A DNA stretch of 11,395 nt from Verrucomicrobiales bacterium. Lineage in GTDB: Bacteria; Verrucomicrobiota; Verrucomicrobiia; Verrucomicrobiales; DEV007. Location of the stretch: contig QIKC01000086.1 in assembly GCA_003232855.1 (NCBI GenBank), positions 1-11,395 of the forward strand, given 5' to 3'. Position numbers and translations under genes: made by a program. Positions 1-7,530 of the stretch are shown here, one piece after another (position 1 is the first letter of the stretch; the number at the start of each line of letters is the position of its first letter). The notes beneath the pieces were generated by a model that searched no databases, was not told the origin of the DNA, and saw only the letters and a list, made by a program, of their open reading frames with translations.

Positions 1-2457
1 GTCGAGGTTACCCCTTTGGCGGAAGGTGCAGAGGCCGCCCTCACCGAGGCAGTGGTCGCCGATGACAACTTTGGGGGCTCGGAGGCGATGGATGACGATT
101 TTGGCGCGGATGTGGCGACCGACGACGATTTTGGCGACGATCCAGAAGGGAGCGGTGATGCGGCAACGGATGACCTATTCGGCGACGACGATCCCGCGGG
201 TGATGGGATCGAAGAGAAGTCCGAGCCTGAGGTTCCGGTCGTGTACCGCACCGCTGCCGAAGCCCACTTGACCTTTCTCAAGGCCTTGGAGACTGAGAAG
301 CGTTTCCCGAGCGCGGCCACCTGTGCCGACTGCCATCCGGATCACTATCGCGAGTGGTCGGTATCCGCTCACGCCTACGCGCAGATGAGCCCGGTGTTCA
401 ACACCATGCACGCTGCGATTGTCGATCTGACGTCGGGCACCAATGGCGATTTCTGCATCCGCTGTCACACTCCGGTCGGCATGCAGCGCGAGGAGCCCTT
501 GTTTACCAGCAACCTCAAGCGCCACCCGGCCTCGGTCGAGGGCATTACTTGCGTGGTCTGTCACCGGATCGAAATGAATTACGGCAAGGTCAGCGGGCGT
601 ACGCACGTTAACCAGGGCGACATCTTCGCCACCATATTCGGCCCGCAGGGGGATAAGATTTTGCAAGAGACGCTGCAGCACGAGGAGGTGAAGAATAAAC
701 TCAATATCAAGAGAAAGGACGACAGCGGCAAACTGCCCAAGGGCAAAAAGCACGTACATGCCACCATTACGAAGTTCGACCCGATCAGCAGTTCTGGGTT
801 CTGCGGATCCTGCCACGACGTGAATCTGCTCAATGGCTTCCGGCTCGAGGAGGCCTTCAGCCAGTATAAAAACTCGCCGGCCAACGAAAAGGGACAGAGT
901 TGTCAGGACTGTCACATGGGCAAAATCCCCGGCGCGGTCGCGACCACGATCGACAAACGTGTCGACCGCGACGGCTTCGATAGAGAGAACTATGCCATTA
1001 GCCCGGCGGCGCGCATCGGTGGCGATATCTGGGCGGTCAAAGGCGATGATGCCACCGGCAATTACGGCTTCGCCACCACGCCGAGAAAACGCACCAACCA
1101 CATGTTCGCCGGCCCGGACTACTCGATCATCCACCCGGCGATCTTTCCTCATTCTCGGGAGTTGCGCGAGGCGTTATGGGACTATGAAAAGCGCGATGAG
1201 AAGACCGGCAAGACGAGGAGGGTGGGGCTCGAGGAGCTGATTGCGTTCAAATGGGAGGAGGGCTGGGGCGATCCGGAGAGCTCCTTCGAAAAACGGGTCA
1301 TCGATAAGCCCGATCTGGAAAAGGGCTTGCCTTGGCCGTGGGAAGATCCCATCGCCCGCCTGATATTGCGCGAAAAACTCAACGACCAGTTTAAGTTGCT
1401 CAACATCATCCACGTCGAACGTACCCAGATCTTGCGGCGCGCGTTGCAGTTGCACGACTTCGAACTCACGCGCAACGACGAGCGTGGTATCGAATTCCGG
1501 GTCAAGGTGGTCAACGGCACCGATGGTCACGGCGTGCCGACGGGATTTGACGCCGAGCGGTTGATGTACCTCGAAGTCATGGTCACAGATCGTCAGGGTA
1601 GGGTCATCCTCCATTCGGGTGAGCTTGATCCCAACGGCGACGTGCTCGATCTCCACTCGTCCTACGTACACGCCCACGCACCTCGCTTGGGGGGAGCTCT
1701 CAAGGCGTCCGCATGGAAGGCCGACGCCGGCCTGAAACTTACCAAAAGCGATCAGTATTGGCTCGAAGACCGCTATCTGTTCAGCCTGCAGTCGAAGTTC
1801 CTAACCCGCAACCTCCGCGGTGGCGAGCGCGAGCAAGTGCTCGCAGTCAACCAGTCGATCGATCCGCTGCCCTACATCCGCCCGGACACCCGTCCGGGAA
1901 TTTTGGTGGCGCGACCCGGAGGGGCGCGCAAACAGGCGAGGGGACTGCCGCCGAGTGGTAAGCGTTGGGCGAAGTATAAAATCAAATCCGGCCAGCTCAG
2001 TGGTGCGGCTCCATATCGAGTCGAGATCCGCTTCATCTGCCAAATGGTTCCGGTCAATCTGGTGAAGGCGATCGCCGGACCGGGATTCGATTACAACCTG
2101 TCGCCGCGCGAGGTGGCCAAGCGCGTCGTACACGGCCATCGCATGTCGAGCTCGACGAAGGATTCGTCGCGTCGAGGCGGTGCCCTGACGATTTGGGACA
2201 AGGACGTTACTCTTCCCGTAAAGGGCTTGCATACCACTAGCTTCAAGCCTTCCGAAAAGGACATCATGGCGCCGGCAGCGGGGCCGTTCCCATGGCGCGA
2301 TCCCGCAACCTTCGGCGGCATCGATGCCGGGGGTATCGAGTTCGATTTTGATTTCGGCGATCTGCCGCCGGCGCCGCTCCCGGAAGATGCCGGTCCGTTA
2401 GAATCCACCCCGTTGCTAGAGCCGAGCGAGAGCGAGGGCGACGACAGCTTCGATTAA
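1..2457 (+). CDS. Multiheme (5 CxxCH) c-type cytochrome, 5'-truncated
   Basis: A periplasmic or cell-surface electron-transfer protein. Counting from the TTG at 16 as residue 1, heme-binding motifs are CADCH (103-107), CIRCH (147-151), CVVCH (179-183), CGSCH (263-267) and CQDCH (296-300). The context of the first motif (CxxCHxxxYxxWxxSAHA) resembles the cytochrome c554 family. Residues 350-760 have no heme motif and look beta-rich, with GVPTGFDAER, RGGEREQVLAVNQS and GFDYNLSPREVA. Acidic low-complexity segments lie at both ends: four DDxFG units near residues 16-56 and FDFDFGD plus an acidic tail at the C-terminus. The frame is open to base 1. TTG 16 has a plausible GAGG upstream, but the protein read from it has no signal peptide, which a c-type cytochrome needs, so I infer that the start lies upstream. 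More hemes could lie there too. It is followed after 40 bp by an outer-membrane barrel gene. The cytochrome assignment is firm; its partners and substrate are inferred. Confidence 0.92.
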   Translation, partial: VEVTPLAEGAEAALTEAVVADDNFGGSEAMDDDFGADVATDDDFGDDPEGSGDAATDDLFGDDDPAGDGIEEKSEPEVPVVYRTAAEAHLTFLKALETEKRFPSAATCADCHPDHYREWSVSAHAYAQMSPVFNTMHAAIVDLTSGTNGDFCIRCHTPVGMQREEPLFTSNLKRHPASVEGITCVVCHRIEMNYGKVSGRTHVNQGDIFATIFGPQGDKILQETLQHEEVKNKLNIKRKDDSGKLPKGKKHVHATITKFDPISSSGFCGSCHDVNLLNGFRLEEAFSQYKNSPANEKGQSCQDCHMGKIPGAVATTIDKRVDRDGFDRENYAISPAARIGGDIWAVKGDDATGNYGFATTPRKRTNHMFAGPDYSIIHPAIFPHSRELREALWDYEKRDEKTGKTRRVGLEELIAFKWEEGWGDPESSFEKRVIDKPDLEKGLPWPWEDPIARLILREKLNDQFKLLNIIHVERTQILRRALQLHDFELTRNDERGIEFRVKVVNGTDGHGVPTGFDAERLMYLEVMVTDRQGRVILHSGELDPNGDVLDLHSSYVHAHAPRLGGALKASAWKADAGLKLTKSDQYWLEDRYLFSLQSKFLTRNLRGGEREQVLAVNQSIDPLPYIRPDTRPGILVARPGGARKQARGLPPSGKRWAKYKIKSGQLSGAAPYRVEIRFICQMVPVNLVKAIAGPGFDYNLSPREVAKRVVHGHRMSSSTKDSSRRGGALTIWDKDVTLPVKGLHTTSFKPSEKDIMAPAAGPFPWRDPATFGGIDAGGIEFDFDFGDLPPAPLPEDAGPLESTPLLEPSESEGDDSFD
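61..183 (+). repeat. In-frame acidic DDxFG repeats in the cytochrome N-terminal region
   Basis: Four coding repeats of a five-residue motif start at 61 (DDNFG), 91 (DDDFG), 121 (DDDFG) and 169 (DDLFG). The first three are spaced exactly 30 bases (10 residues) apart. Spacers are rich in Ala, Gly, Asp and Glu, so the segment is probably disordered. A related FDFDFGD occurs near 2341-2361 at the other end of the protein. Confidence 0.8.
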
Positions 2458-2497
2458 GCTCGGCCGCCGTTCTGTTTATTCACACAGCATTTTTTCT

Positions 2498-4060
2498 TTG
2501 AAACGAGATATTTTATCACCTGTTTCGCTCGGCTTCCACTGCCTGATTCTCGCGTCACTGTGGCCATCCGCTTCGTTGGCGGCGGATAGCGGCTCGGTCG
2601 CCGATCCCGCTGCCGCCGAGGCGGCTCAGATCGAGAAGCTCGGCCTCAGCGATGAAGCGATTCCTTTCGACAAGCTTGGCGAGGACTTCATCGAGCGTCC
2701 GAGACCCATCACCGAGGTGCTCGAGGATGCGCTCTTTCCCTCCAACCGCGAGCGCAATCGGATCCTGCGCGACCGTGATAACGGGATCCATGGCGCCGGG
2801 GTGGAATTGCCTGAGCGGGTGAACCTCTTTGGTGGCAACCCTTTCTTGGCCCGCGGCGAGATCTACAAAGGCTTCGTGATCCCGACCGGCGCGGTCTGGC
2901 AACCCGTGTTCATCCTCTACGGCGAATACCGCAGCTCACTGCAGAGTTTCAACAACGGGGCAGTCGATGTCGCGGAGTGGGCGAACCGCCTCGACCTGTT
3001 CGGTAACCTCTACCTGACGCCGACCGAGCGCTTGCTGTTTCAGTTCCGCCCGCTCGACGACGAGGGAGATTTCACCGGTTACAACTTCCGCGGTGGCGGG
3101 CGCGACAGGGGATTCTACGAGACCTTCAGCGCGCGCGTCCGCTCGCTGTTCTTCGAGGGGGACTTCGGCGAACTGTTCCCTAATCTCGATCCGAATGACG
3201 AGAAGGATCTCGACTACGGGTTCTCGATCGGTCGCCAGCCTTTGAGCTTCCAGGACGGGATCTTGCTCGACGACAGCATCGATAGCATCGGCATCACCCG
3301 CTCATCGATGTTCAGCTTCGGCGCGAGCGCCTCCCGCATCACTGGCTACTTCGGGCTCAACGAACTCCACCGCAACAACAACGTCAGGGACGACGGCGCA
3401 AAGATCTACGGCCTGTCCTACTTTGCAGACTACGATAAATCCTCTTACGAGCTAGACATTGCCTACGTCAGCGGATCGGAATTTTCGGGGGGCGATGGGC
3501 TCTACGCGGGTATCGGCCAGACGCGCCGTTTTGGCCATTGGAATTCGACACTCCGCCTCAACGGCAGTTGGGCTTTGGACGAAGAGACGGAGGCTGTGAG
3601 CACCGGGGGGCTGTTGACCTCGCAGTTGTCGAAGACGATGACCTACAACGACGACATCTTTTACTTCAACAGCTTCCTCGGTGTGGAAGATTACTCCTCC
3701 GCCGCACGCGATCCCTCGGTGGGCGGGCCGCTGGGGCTGATCGGTATCCTTTACGCATCGCCCGGGATCGGCGAGTATGCCACGCCACTGGGAAATCGTG
3801 TCGGCGGATCGCTCGGCTTTGGCATGGGCTATCAACATTTTTTCGATGCGACGAAGAAGGCACAGTTGGTTTTGGAACTCGGCGGGCGGCTAGCCACTGA
3901 GGGGGACGGGCAATCTTCCCTGGGGTTCGGCGCACGCTATCAGAAGGGCTTCGGAAAGCACTACATCCTCGTGCTCGACGCCTATGGTGCCACTTATGAT
4001 GATACGGCTCTAGGCGACGTCGGCTACGGGGTTAGAGCCGAGTGGCGTGTGAGATTCTAA
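2498..4060 (+). CDS. Outer-membrane beta-barrel (porin-like) protein
   Basis: A 520-residue exported protein predicted to form an outer-membrane channel. The TTG start at 2498 is supported by the signal peptide that begins there: a basic MKRD, a hydrophobic stretch and an ASLA cleavage site near residue 28. Residues 30-110 form a charged periplasmic segment. From about 125 on there are many alternating beta strands with aromatic girdle residues, for example ANRLDLFGNLYLT and YGFSIGRQPLSF. The chain ends in EWRVRF, and a terminal Phe is the usual BAM-recognition signal of barrels. The GRQPLSFQDGILLDDS stretch recalls alginate-export-type porins, but I cannot fix the family. It sits 40 bp after the multiheme cytochrome and 13 bp before the reductase, so a role as the barrel of a porin-cytochrome conduit is a reasonable inference. 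A solute porin is the alternative. Confidence 0.85.
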   Translation: MKRDILSPVSLGFHCLILASLWPSASLAADSGSVADPAAAEAAQIEKLGLSDEAIPFDKLGEDFIERPRPITEVLEDALFPSNRERNRILRDRDNGIHGAGVELPERVNLFGGNPFLARGEIYKGFVIPTGAVWQPVFILYGEYRSSLQSFNNGAVDVAEWANRLDLFGNLYLTPTERLLFQFRPLDDEGDFTGYNFRGGGRDRGFYETFSARVRSLFFEGDFGELFPNLDPNDEKDLDYGFSIGRQPLSFQDGILLDDSIDSIGITRSSMFSFGASASRITGYFGLNELHRNNNVRDDGAKIYGLSYFADYDKSSYELDIAYVSGSEFSGGDGLYAGIGQTRRFGHWNSTLRLNGSWALDEETEAVSTGGLLTSQLSKTMTYNDDIFYFNSFLGVEDYSSAARDPSVGGPLGLIGILYASPGIGEYATPLGNRVGGSLGFGMGYQHFFDATKKAQLVLELGGRLATEGDGQSSLGFGARYQKGFGKHYILVLDAYGATYDDTALGDVGYGVRAEWRVRF

Positions 4061-4062
4061 TC

Positions 4063-4067
4063 GGAGG
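4063..4067 (+). promoter_or_regulatory. Shine-Dalgarno site deciding the TTG start of the reductase
   Basis: GGAGG lies 6 bases before the TTG at 4074, which fixes that codon as the start over the in-frame ATG at 4086. It is the clearest correctly spaced ribosome site in the window; most other genes here have none. Confidence 0.7.
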
Positions 4068-4073
4068 AATATT

Positions 4074-5378
4074 TTGATAGGGTTTATGTTAGAACATCCG
4101 TTCGAGCTCGCAGGTTGGGTCACGCTTATCGCGGTGTTCGTCGCTGCGGGTTTCCACCTGATTGATGGGGCGCGGCGGCGCAAACTTCTCGCAGAGCAGG
4201 GCGTGCTGGAGTCAGAGTTTCTCAAAGCGAAGCTCGGCGCGGCTCGGGTCGAATGGGATAAGGCGCGCGAGCGCGAGGTGGGGTGGAAGGGCTTTGCCAA
4301 CTTCGTCGTCGCGCGCAAGGTCGAGCATGGAACCAGCGGCATCTGTTCCTTTTACCTGAAGCCGAAGGATTCACGCCTCAAGTTGGCGGATTTCAAACCG
4401 GGTCAGCATCTGGTGTTCGAGCTGCACCTGCCGGGAAAACAACAGCCGCTCACCCGTCGCTACAGTCTCTCTGATCGTCCCGGCCTCGACTACTACCGGG
4501 TGAGCGTGAAGCGTTGCCTGCCCCCGCGCGATGCCCCGGACGCTCCGCCTGGCGTCGGTTCTTCCTACTTTCATGACCAGGTCGAAGACGAAGGAGGCGC
4601 TCTCGGAAACCTCCTGCTGGTGGGCTGTCCGGATGGATCGTTCAGCCTCGACCCGAGCGCCAGCGAGCCGGTGGTGCTCATCGGCGGTGGCATCGGACTC
4701 ACGCCCATGCTGAGCATGTTCAACGCCATCGCCGAGGACAACCCGACTCGCGAGACCTGGCTGTTCTACGGCGTTCGCGACAGCGAGGAGGATGTCATTT
4801 TCGACGAGGGAATGTTCCTCCCAGGGGTGAGCGACCTGCTCGCCGCCTATCCCAATCTGCACCTGCACATCTGCTACTCGCGCCCGCTCGATCAGGACAG
4901 TAGCCTGTTAGATTCCCAACCCGGGCGTTACAACAAAGGGCGGGTGGGTGTCGAATTATTCAAATCTCTGCTGCCTAGCAACAACTACCGGTTCTACATC
5001 TGCGGTCCGGAGGCGATGATGAACCAAGTCGAGGACGATCTGATCGCCTGGGGGGTGCCCGAGGAAGACGTCATGAGCGAGCGCTTCGGCCCGCCGAAGG
5101 CCAAGGCGGCGGTCGGTGTCGCGCCGGCGACCATCACTTTCTCCCGCTCGGAGAAATCGGGAATTTTCACCGGCGAGGTAGGGAATTTGTTAGACTTCGC
5201 CGAAGCGGCGGGCGTGCCGATCCCCAGCGACTGCCGTTCCGGCGCCTGCGGCCAGTGCAAGGTCGCCATCGTCTCCGGGAAGGTGTCCTATCCGCGTCGG
5301 GTCAACTACAAGTGCCCGCCGGGCTCGTGCCTCACCTGTTCCTGCATCCCGGAGGGGGATCTCGAGCTGGATTGTTAA
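4074..5378 (+). CDS. Membrane-anchored NAD(P)H oxidoreductase: FAD/NAD-binding FNR domain plus C-terminal [2Fe-2S] ferredoxin
   Basis: Predicted to pass electrons from NAD(P)H through FAD to a [2Fe-2S] cluster at the inner membrane. One N-terminal transmembrane helix (residues ~10-30) is followed by a basic RRRK and a charged helical linker to ~70. The ferredoxin-reductase core has the FAD motif RRYSLSD (128-134), the nucleotide-binding GGGIGLTPM (204-212) and YICGPEAMM (308-316). A plant-type ferredoxin domain at ~350-434 has Cys387, Cys392 and Cys395, with Cys422 as the likely fourth ligand; Cys414, Cys419 and Cys424 are extra. The domain order (TM, FAD, NAD, Fe-S) differs from NqrF, which is TM, Fe-S, FAD, NAD, and matches Hcr or phthalate-dioxygenase-reductase style proteins. 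The physiological acceptor is not visible. Placement after a cytochrome and a barrel suggests the quinone pool or a periplasmic carrier. Confidence 0.9.
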   Translation: MIGFMLEHPFELAGWVTLIAVFVAAGFHLIDGARRRKLLAEQGVLESEFLKAKLGAARVEWDKAREREVGWKGFANFVVARKVEHGTSGICSFYLKPKDSRLKLADFKPGQHLVFELHLPGKQQPLTRRYSLSDRPGLDYYRVSVKRCLPPRDAPDAPPGVGSSYFHDQVEDEGGALGNLLLVGCPDGSFSLDPSASEPVVLIGGGIGLTPMLSMFNAIAEDNPTRETWLFYGVRDSEEDVIFDEGMFLPGVSDLLAAYPNLHLHICYSRPLDQDSSLLDSQPGRYNKGRVGVELFKSLLPSNNYRFYICGPEAMMNQVEDDLIAWGVPEEDVMSERFGPPKAKAAVGVAPATITFSRSEKSGIFTGEVGNLLDFAEAAGVPIPSDCRSGACGQCKVAIVSGKVSYPRRVNYKCPPGSCLTCSCIPEGDLELDC

Positions 5379-5405
5379 GGCCGCCGCCGGATCACACAAA
5401 AAATT

Positions 5406-5957
5406 ATGATGAGACCGCTCCTGCTCACTGTCGTTGTCGCCGCACTGCTCTGCAGTGGCTGCTCGCCCGACTCGAAACCGACCGGGCGCGTGCCGCCGCC
5501 GGTGCCCGAGGTGGGTGCGACGATCGATTACACGCCCGCCCCTGACTGGAAGGCCTACGATGCGAAGAGCTCGATGCGCCATGCCAGCTACGAGGTGAAG
5601 AACGAGGTGGGGCACATAGTTGATATATCCATCACCATGTTAGGTGCGGTAGACGGTAAGGATCTAGCCTACATCAACCTGTGGCGCGCCACCCTCGGGT
5701 TCAACGAGCCGCTGCAGGAGGCCGGGGACGGCCTCTTTGTGGAGGCGAGCCACGGCAACTACCGCTTCGGTATCTTTGACCAGACTAGCCCGAATCCTCT
5801 CATCGATGGCGAGCGCTACGCACGCATTTTTCTCGCCTCGATCACTCAGGGGAAGACGCGCTGGTTTTTTAAGATGGCGGGTGACGCCGAGTTGCTCGCT
5901 ACCCAGATTCCAGTATTCCAAGAGATGTTGAAGTCGGTGCGCTTTCCCAGCGAGTGA
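5406..5957 (+). CDS. Small predicted lipoprotein, PsbP-like C-terminal region
   Basis: A 183-residue protein with a hydrophobic N-terminus and Cys at residue 19 in LLCSGC, a slightly non-canonical lipobox (Cys rather than Leu/Val/Ile at -3). This suggests lipid anchoring to a membrane. After a Pro-rich linker (20-40) comes a compact domain with YEVKNEVGHIVDISITML and WFFKMAGDAELL, ending in FQEMLKSVRF. I have seen that pattern in small PVC-group lipoproteins and it loosely recalls PsbP-like folds, but no function is established. Two adjacent ATG codons (5406, 5409) are possible starts, and no Shine-Dalgarno site is evident. It begins 27 bp after the reductase and is probably the last gene of the cytochrome operon, perhaps an assembly or accessory subunit. 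Confidence 0.75.
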   Translation: MMRPLLLTVVVAALLCSGCSPDSKPTGRVPPPVPEVGATIDYTPAPDWKAYDAKSSMRHASYEVKNEVGHIVDISITMLGAVDGKDLAYINLWRATLGFNEPLQEAGDGLFVEASHGNYRFGIFDQTSPNPLIDGERYARIFLASITQGKTRWFFKMAGDAELLATQIPVFQEMLKSVRFPSE

Positions 5958-5965
5958 CTAACGTG

Positions 5966-5986
5966 CTCTTCGAGACCTGAATGGGT
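5966..5986 (+). repeat. Left arm of a 21-bp perfect inverted repeat
   Basis: Starts CTCTTCGAGA and ends CTGAATGGGT. It is the exact reverse complement of 10647-10667 and begins 8 bases after the lipoprotein stop codon. The pair brackets gdhA, the AlsS-like gene and the aldehyde dehydrogenase. Identity stops sharply at both edges of the 21 bases. Confidence 0.85.
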
Positions 5987-6113
5987 ACGCGGAATGTCTG
6001 ATTGATATATTTTTGCCGAAACGTCGAAAAATGTTGCGTTGTGGGTCGATTTTGTGATTCAAAGGAGGGTGCCGTATCGCCCGGGGACGGGTCGGCGGCG
6101 TAATACCGAAACG

Positions 6114-6176
6114 ATGGCGAGGAAATATTCACCAATCGAACAGCGTCACAAGCGACGCGAGCTAAAGAGCTTATGA
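6114..6176 (+). other. Possible 20-codon basic leader ORF overlapping the gdhA start
   Basis: An ATG at 6114 opens a 20-residue frame rich in Arg and Lys. Its TGA (6174-6176) overlaps the gdhA ATG (6173-6175) as ATGA, the arrangement typical of translational coupling. The frame is also open back to a GTG at 6069, but the AAAGGAGG at 6061-6068 abuts that codon, which is too close to serve it. The ATG itself has no Shine-Dalgarno site. The ORF may be chance, so this is a low-confidence entry. Confidence 0.15.
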
Positions 6177-7519
6177 AATCCACCCACTGCACTGATGTCG
6201 AATCCTTCATGGCTGGATTGCGCAAACGTAACCCGGGCGAGTCCGAGTTTCACGATGCGGTGCACGAGGTGGCGGCTGACGTGTTGCCCTTCATCGCCGA
6301 AACTCCGGCCTACCAGAAGGGGTGTTTGCTCGAGCGGCTCACCGAGCCCGACCGCATCATCTCATTCAGGGTCAGCTGGGTAGACGATGCGGGGAACGTT
6401 CGCGCCAACCGCGCCTGGCGGGTGCAGTTTTGCAACGCCATTGGCCCCTATAAGGGAGGCATGCGCTTTCACCCCTCGGTGACGCAGAGCGTACTGAAAT
6501 TTTTGGGCTTCGAACAAATCTTTAAAAATAGCCTCACCGGTCTGCCGATGGGCGGCGCCAAGGGCGGCTCAAATTTTAATCCGAAGGGTAAGAGCGACGA
6601 CGAGGTGATGCGGTTCTGTCAGTCGTTGATGTCCGAGTTAAATCGCTACATTGGTCCCGACACCGACGTGCCCGCTGGCGACATCGGCGTCGGCGCCCGG
6701 GAGATCGGTTTCCTCTTCGGCCAGTACCGCCGCCTCTCTAACACTTTTTCCGGGGCGATCACCGGCAAGGGCGTCGACTTCGGCGGCAGCGTCGGCCGCA
6801 AGGAGGCCACCGGCTATGGCGCGGTCTATTTTATGCGTGAGATGTTGCGCACGGCGGGTGATGAGATCGACGGCAAATCGGCGGTCGTCTCCGGCTCGGG
6901 CAATGTGGCGCTCTACTGCATCGAGAAGCTAATCGCGCTGGGTGGAAAACCGCTCACCGCCAGCGATAGCGGGGGGTATATCCACGACCCGGATGGAATC
7001 GACACGGAGAAGTTGGAGTGGTTAAAGGATCTCAAAGAGGTGCGGCGCGGGCGCATCTCCGAATACGCGGAGGAGTTCGGTTGCGAGTTTCACCCCGGCA
7101 GGCCGTGGGCGGTCAAAGCGGATCTCGCCTTTCCCTGTGCGACCCAGAACGAACTGGTCGAGGACGACGCGCGGACGCTGATCGGCAATGGCCTGATCGC
7201 GCTCGCCGAGGGCGCGAACATGCCCTGTGAACTCGGCGCCCAGCACCTGCTTCGCGAGGCGCTGCTCTACGCTCCGGGCAAGGCCTCGAACGCCGGCGGC
7301 GTCGCGGTCTCGGGCTTGGAGCAGAGCCAGAACTCGCTGCGCATCAACTGGACACTAGAGGAGGTCGATGACCGTCTGCAGCGCATCATGGGCGAGATTC
7401 ACGAGAAATGCTCGACTTACGGCGCCCGCGATGGCGGTCGGATCGATTACGTAAAGGGCGCGAACATCGGCGGTTTTGTCAAGGTTGCCAACGCTTTGTT
7501 ACAGTGTGGAGTTACCTAA
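6173..7519 (+). CDS. gdhA: NADP-specific glutamate dehydrogenase
   Basis: Catalyses the reversible reductive amination of 2-oxoglutarate to glutamate in the cytoplasm (EC 1.4.1.4), the usual ammonium-assimilating form. At 448 residues it matches the length of the hexameric bacterial enzymes. Visible landmarks are the substrate site KGGMRFHPSV (~94-103), catalytic Lys130 in GLPMGGAKGG, catalytic Asp170 in DVPAGDIGVG, the GRKEATGYG hinge (~208-216), the Rossmann loop SGSGNVA (240-246), ASDSGGY (263-269) and the GANIGGF stretch near the C-terminus. The sequence resembles the anabolic NADP family rather than the long NAD forms. No clear Shine-Dalgarno site precedes the ATG. A 215-bp gap upstream suggests its own promoter, although I could not identify convincing -35/-10 boxes. 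The next gene begins 11 bp downstream. Confidence 0.96.
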   Translation: MKSTHCTDVESFMAGLRKRNPGESEFHDAVHEVAADVLPFIAETPAYQKGCLLERLTEPDRIISFRVSWVDDAGNVRANRAWRVQFCNAIGPYKGGMRFHPSVTQSVLKFLGFEQIFKNSLTGLPMGGAKGGSNFNPKGKSDDEVMRFCQSLMSELNRYIGPDTDVPAGDIGVGAREIGFLFGQYRRLSNTFSGAITGKGVDFGGSVGRKEATGYGAVYFMREMLRTAGDEIDGKSAVVSGSGNVALYCIEKLIALGGKPLTASDSGGYIHDPDGIDTEKLEWLKDLKEVRRGRISEYAEEFGCEFHPGRPWAVKADLAFPCATQNELVEDDARTLIGNGLIALAEGANMPCELGAQHLLREALLYAPGKASNAGGVAVSGLEQSQNSLRINWTLEEVDDRLQRIMGEIHEKCSTYGARDGGRIDYVKGANIGGFVKVANALLQCGVT

Positions 7520-7530
7520 AATATTAATCT

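Noticed and set aside
175..1152. A 325-codon minus-strand frame opposite the cytochrome
   Set aside because: It lies wholly inside a gene with five heme motifs and has no recognisable domain. Long antisense frames are expected in GC-rich coding DNA.
6001..6060. Sigma-70 type promoter before gdhA
   Set aside because: TTGATA (6002) and TTGCCG (6014) are present, but no acceptable -10 box lies at the right spacing, so no promoter is called.
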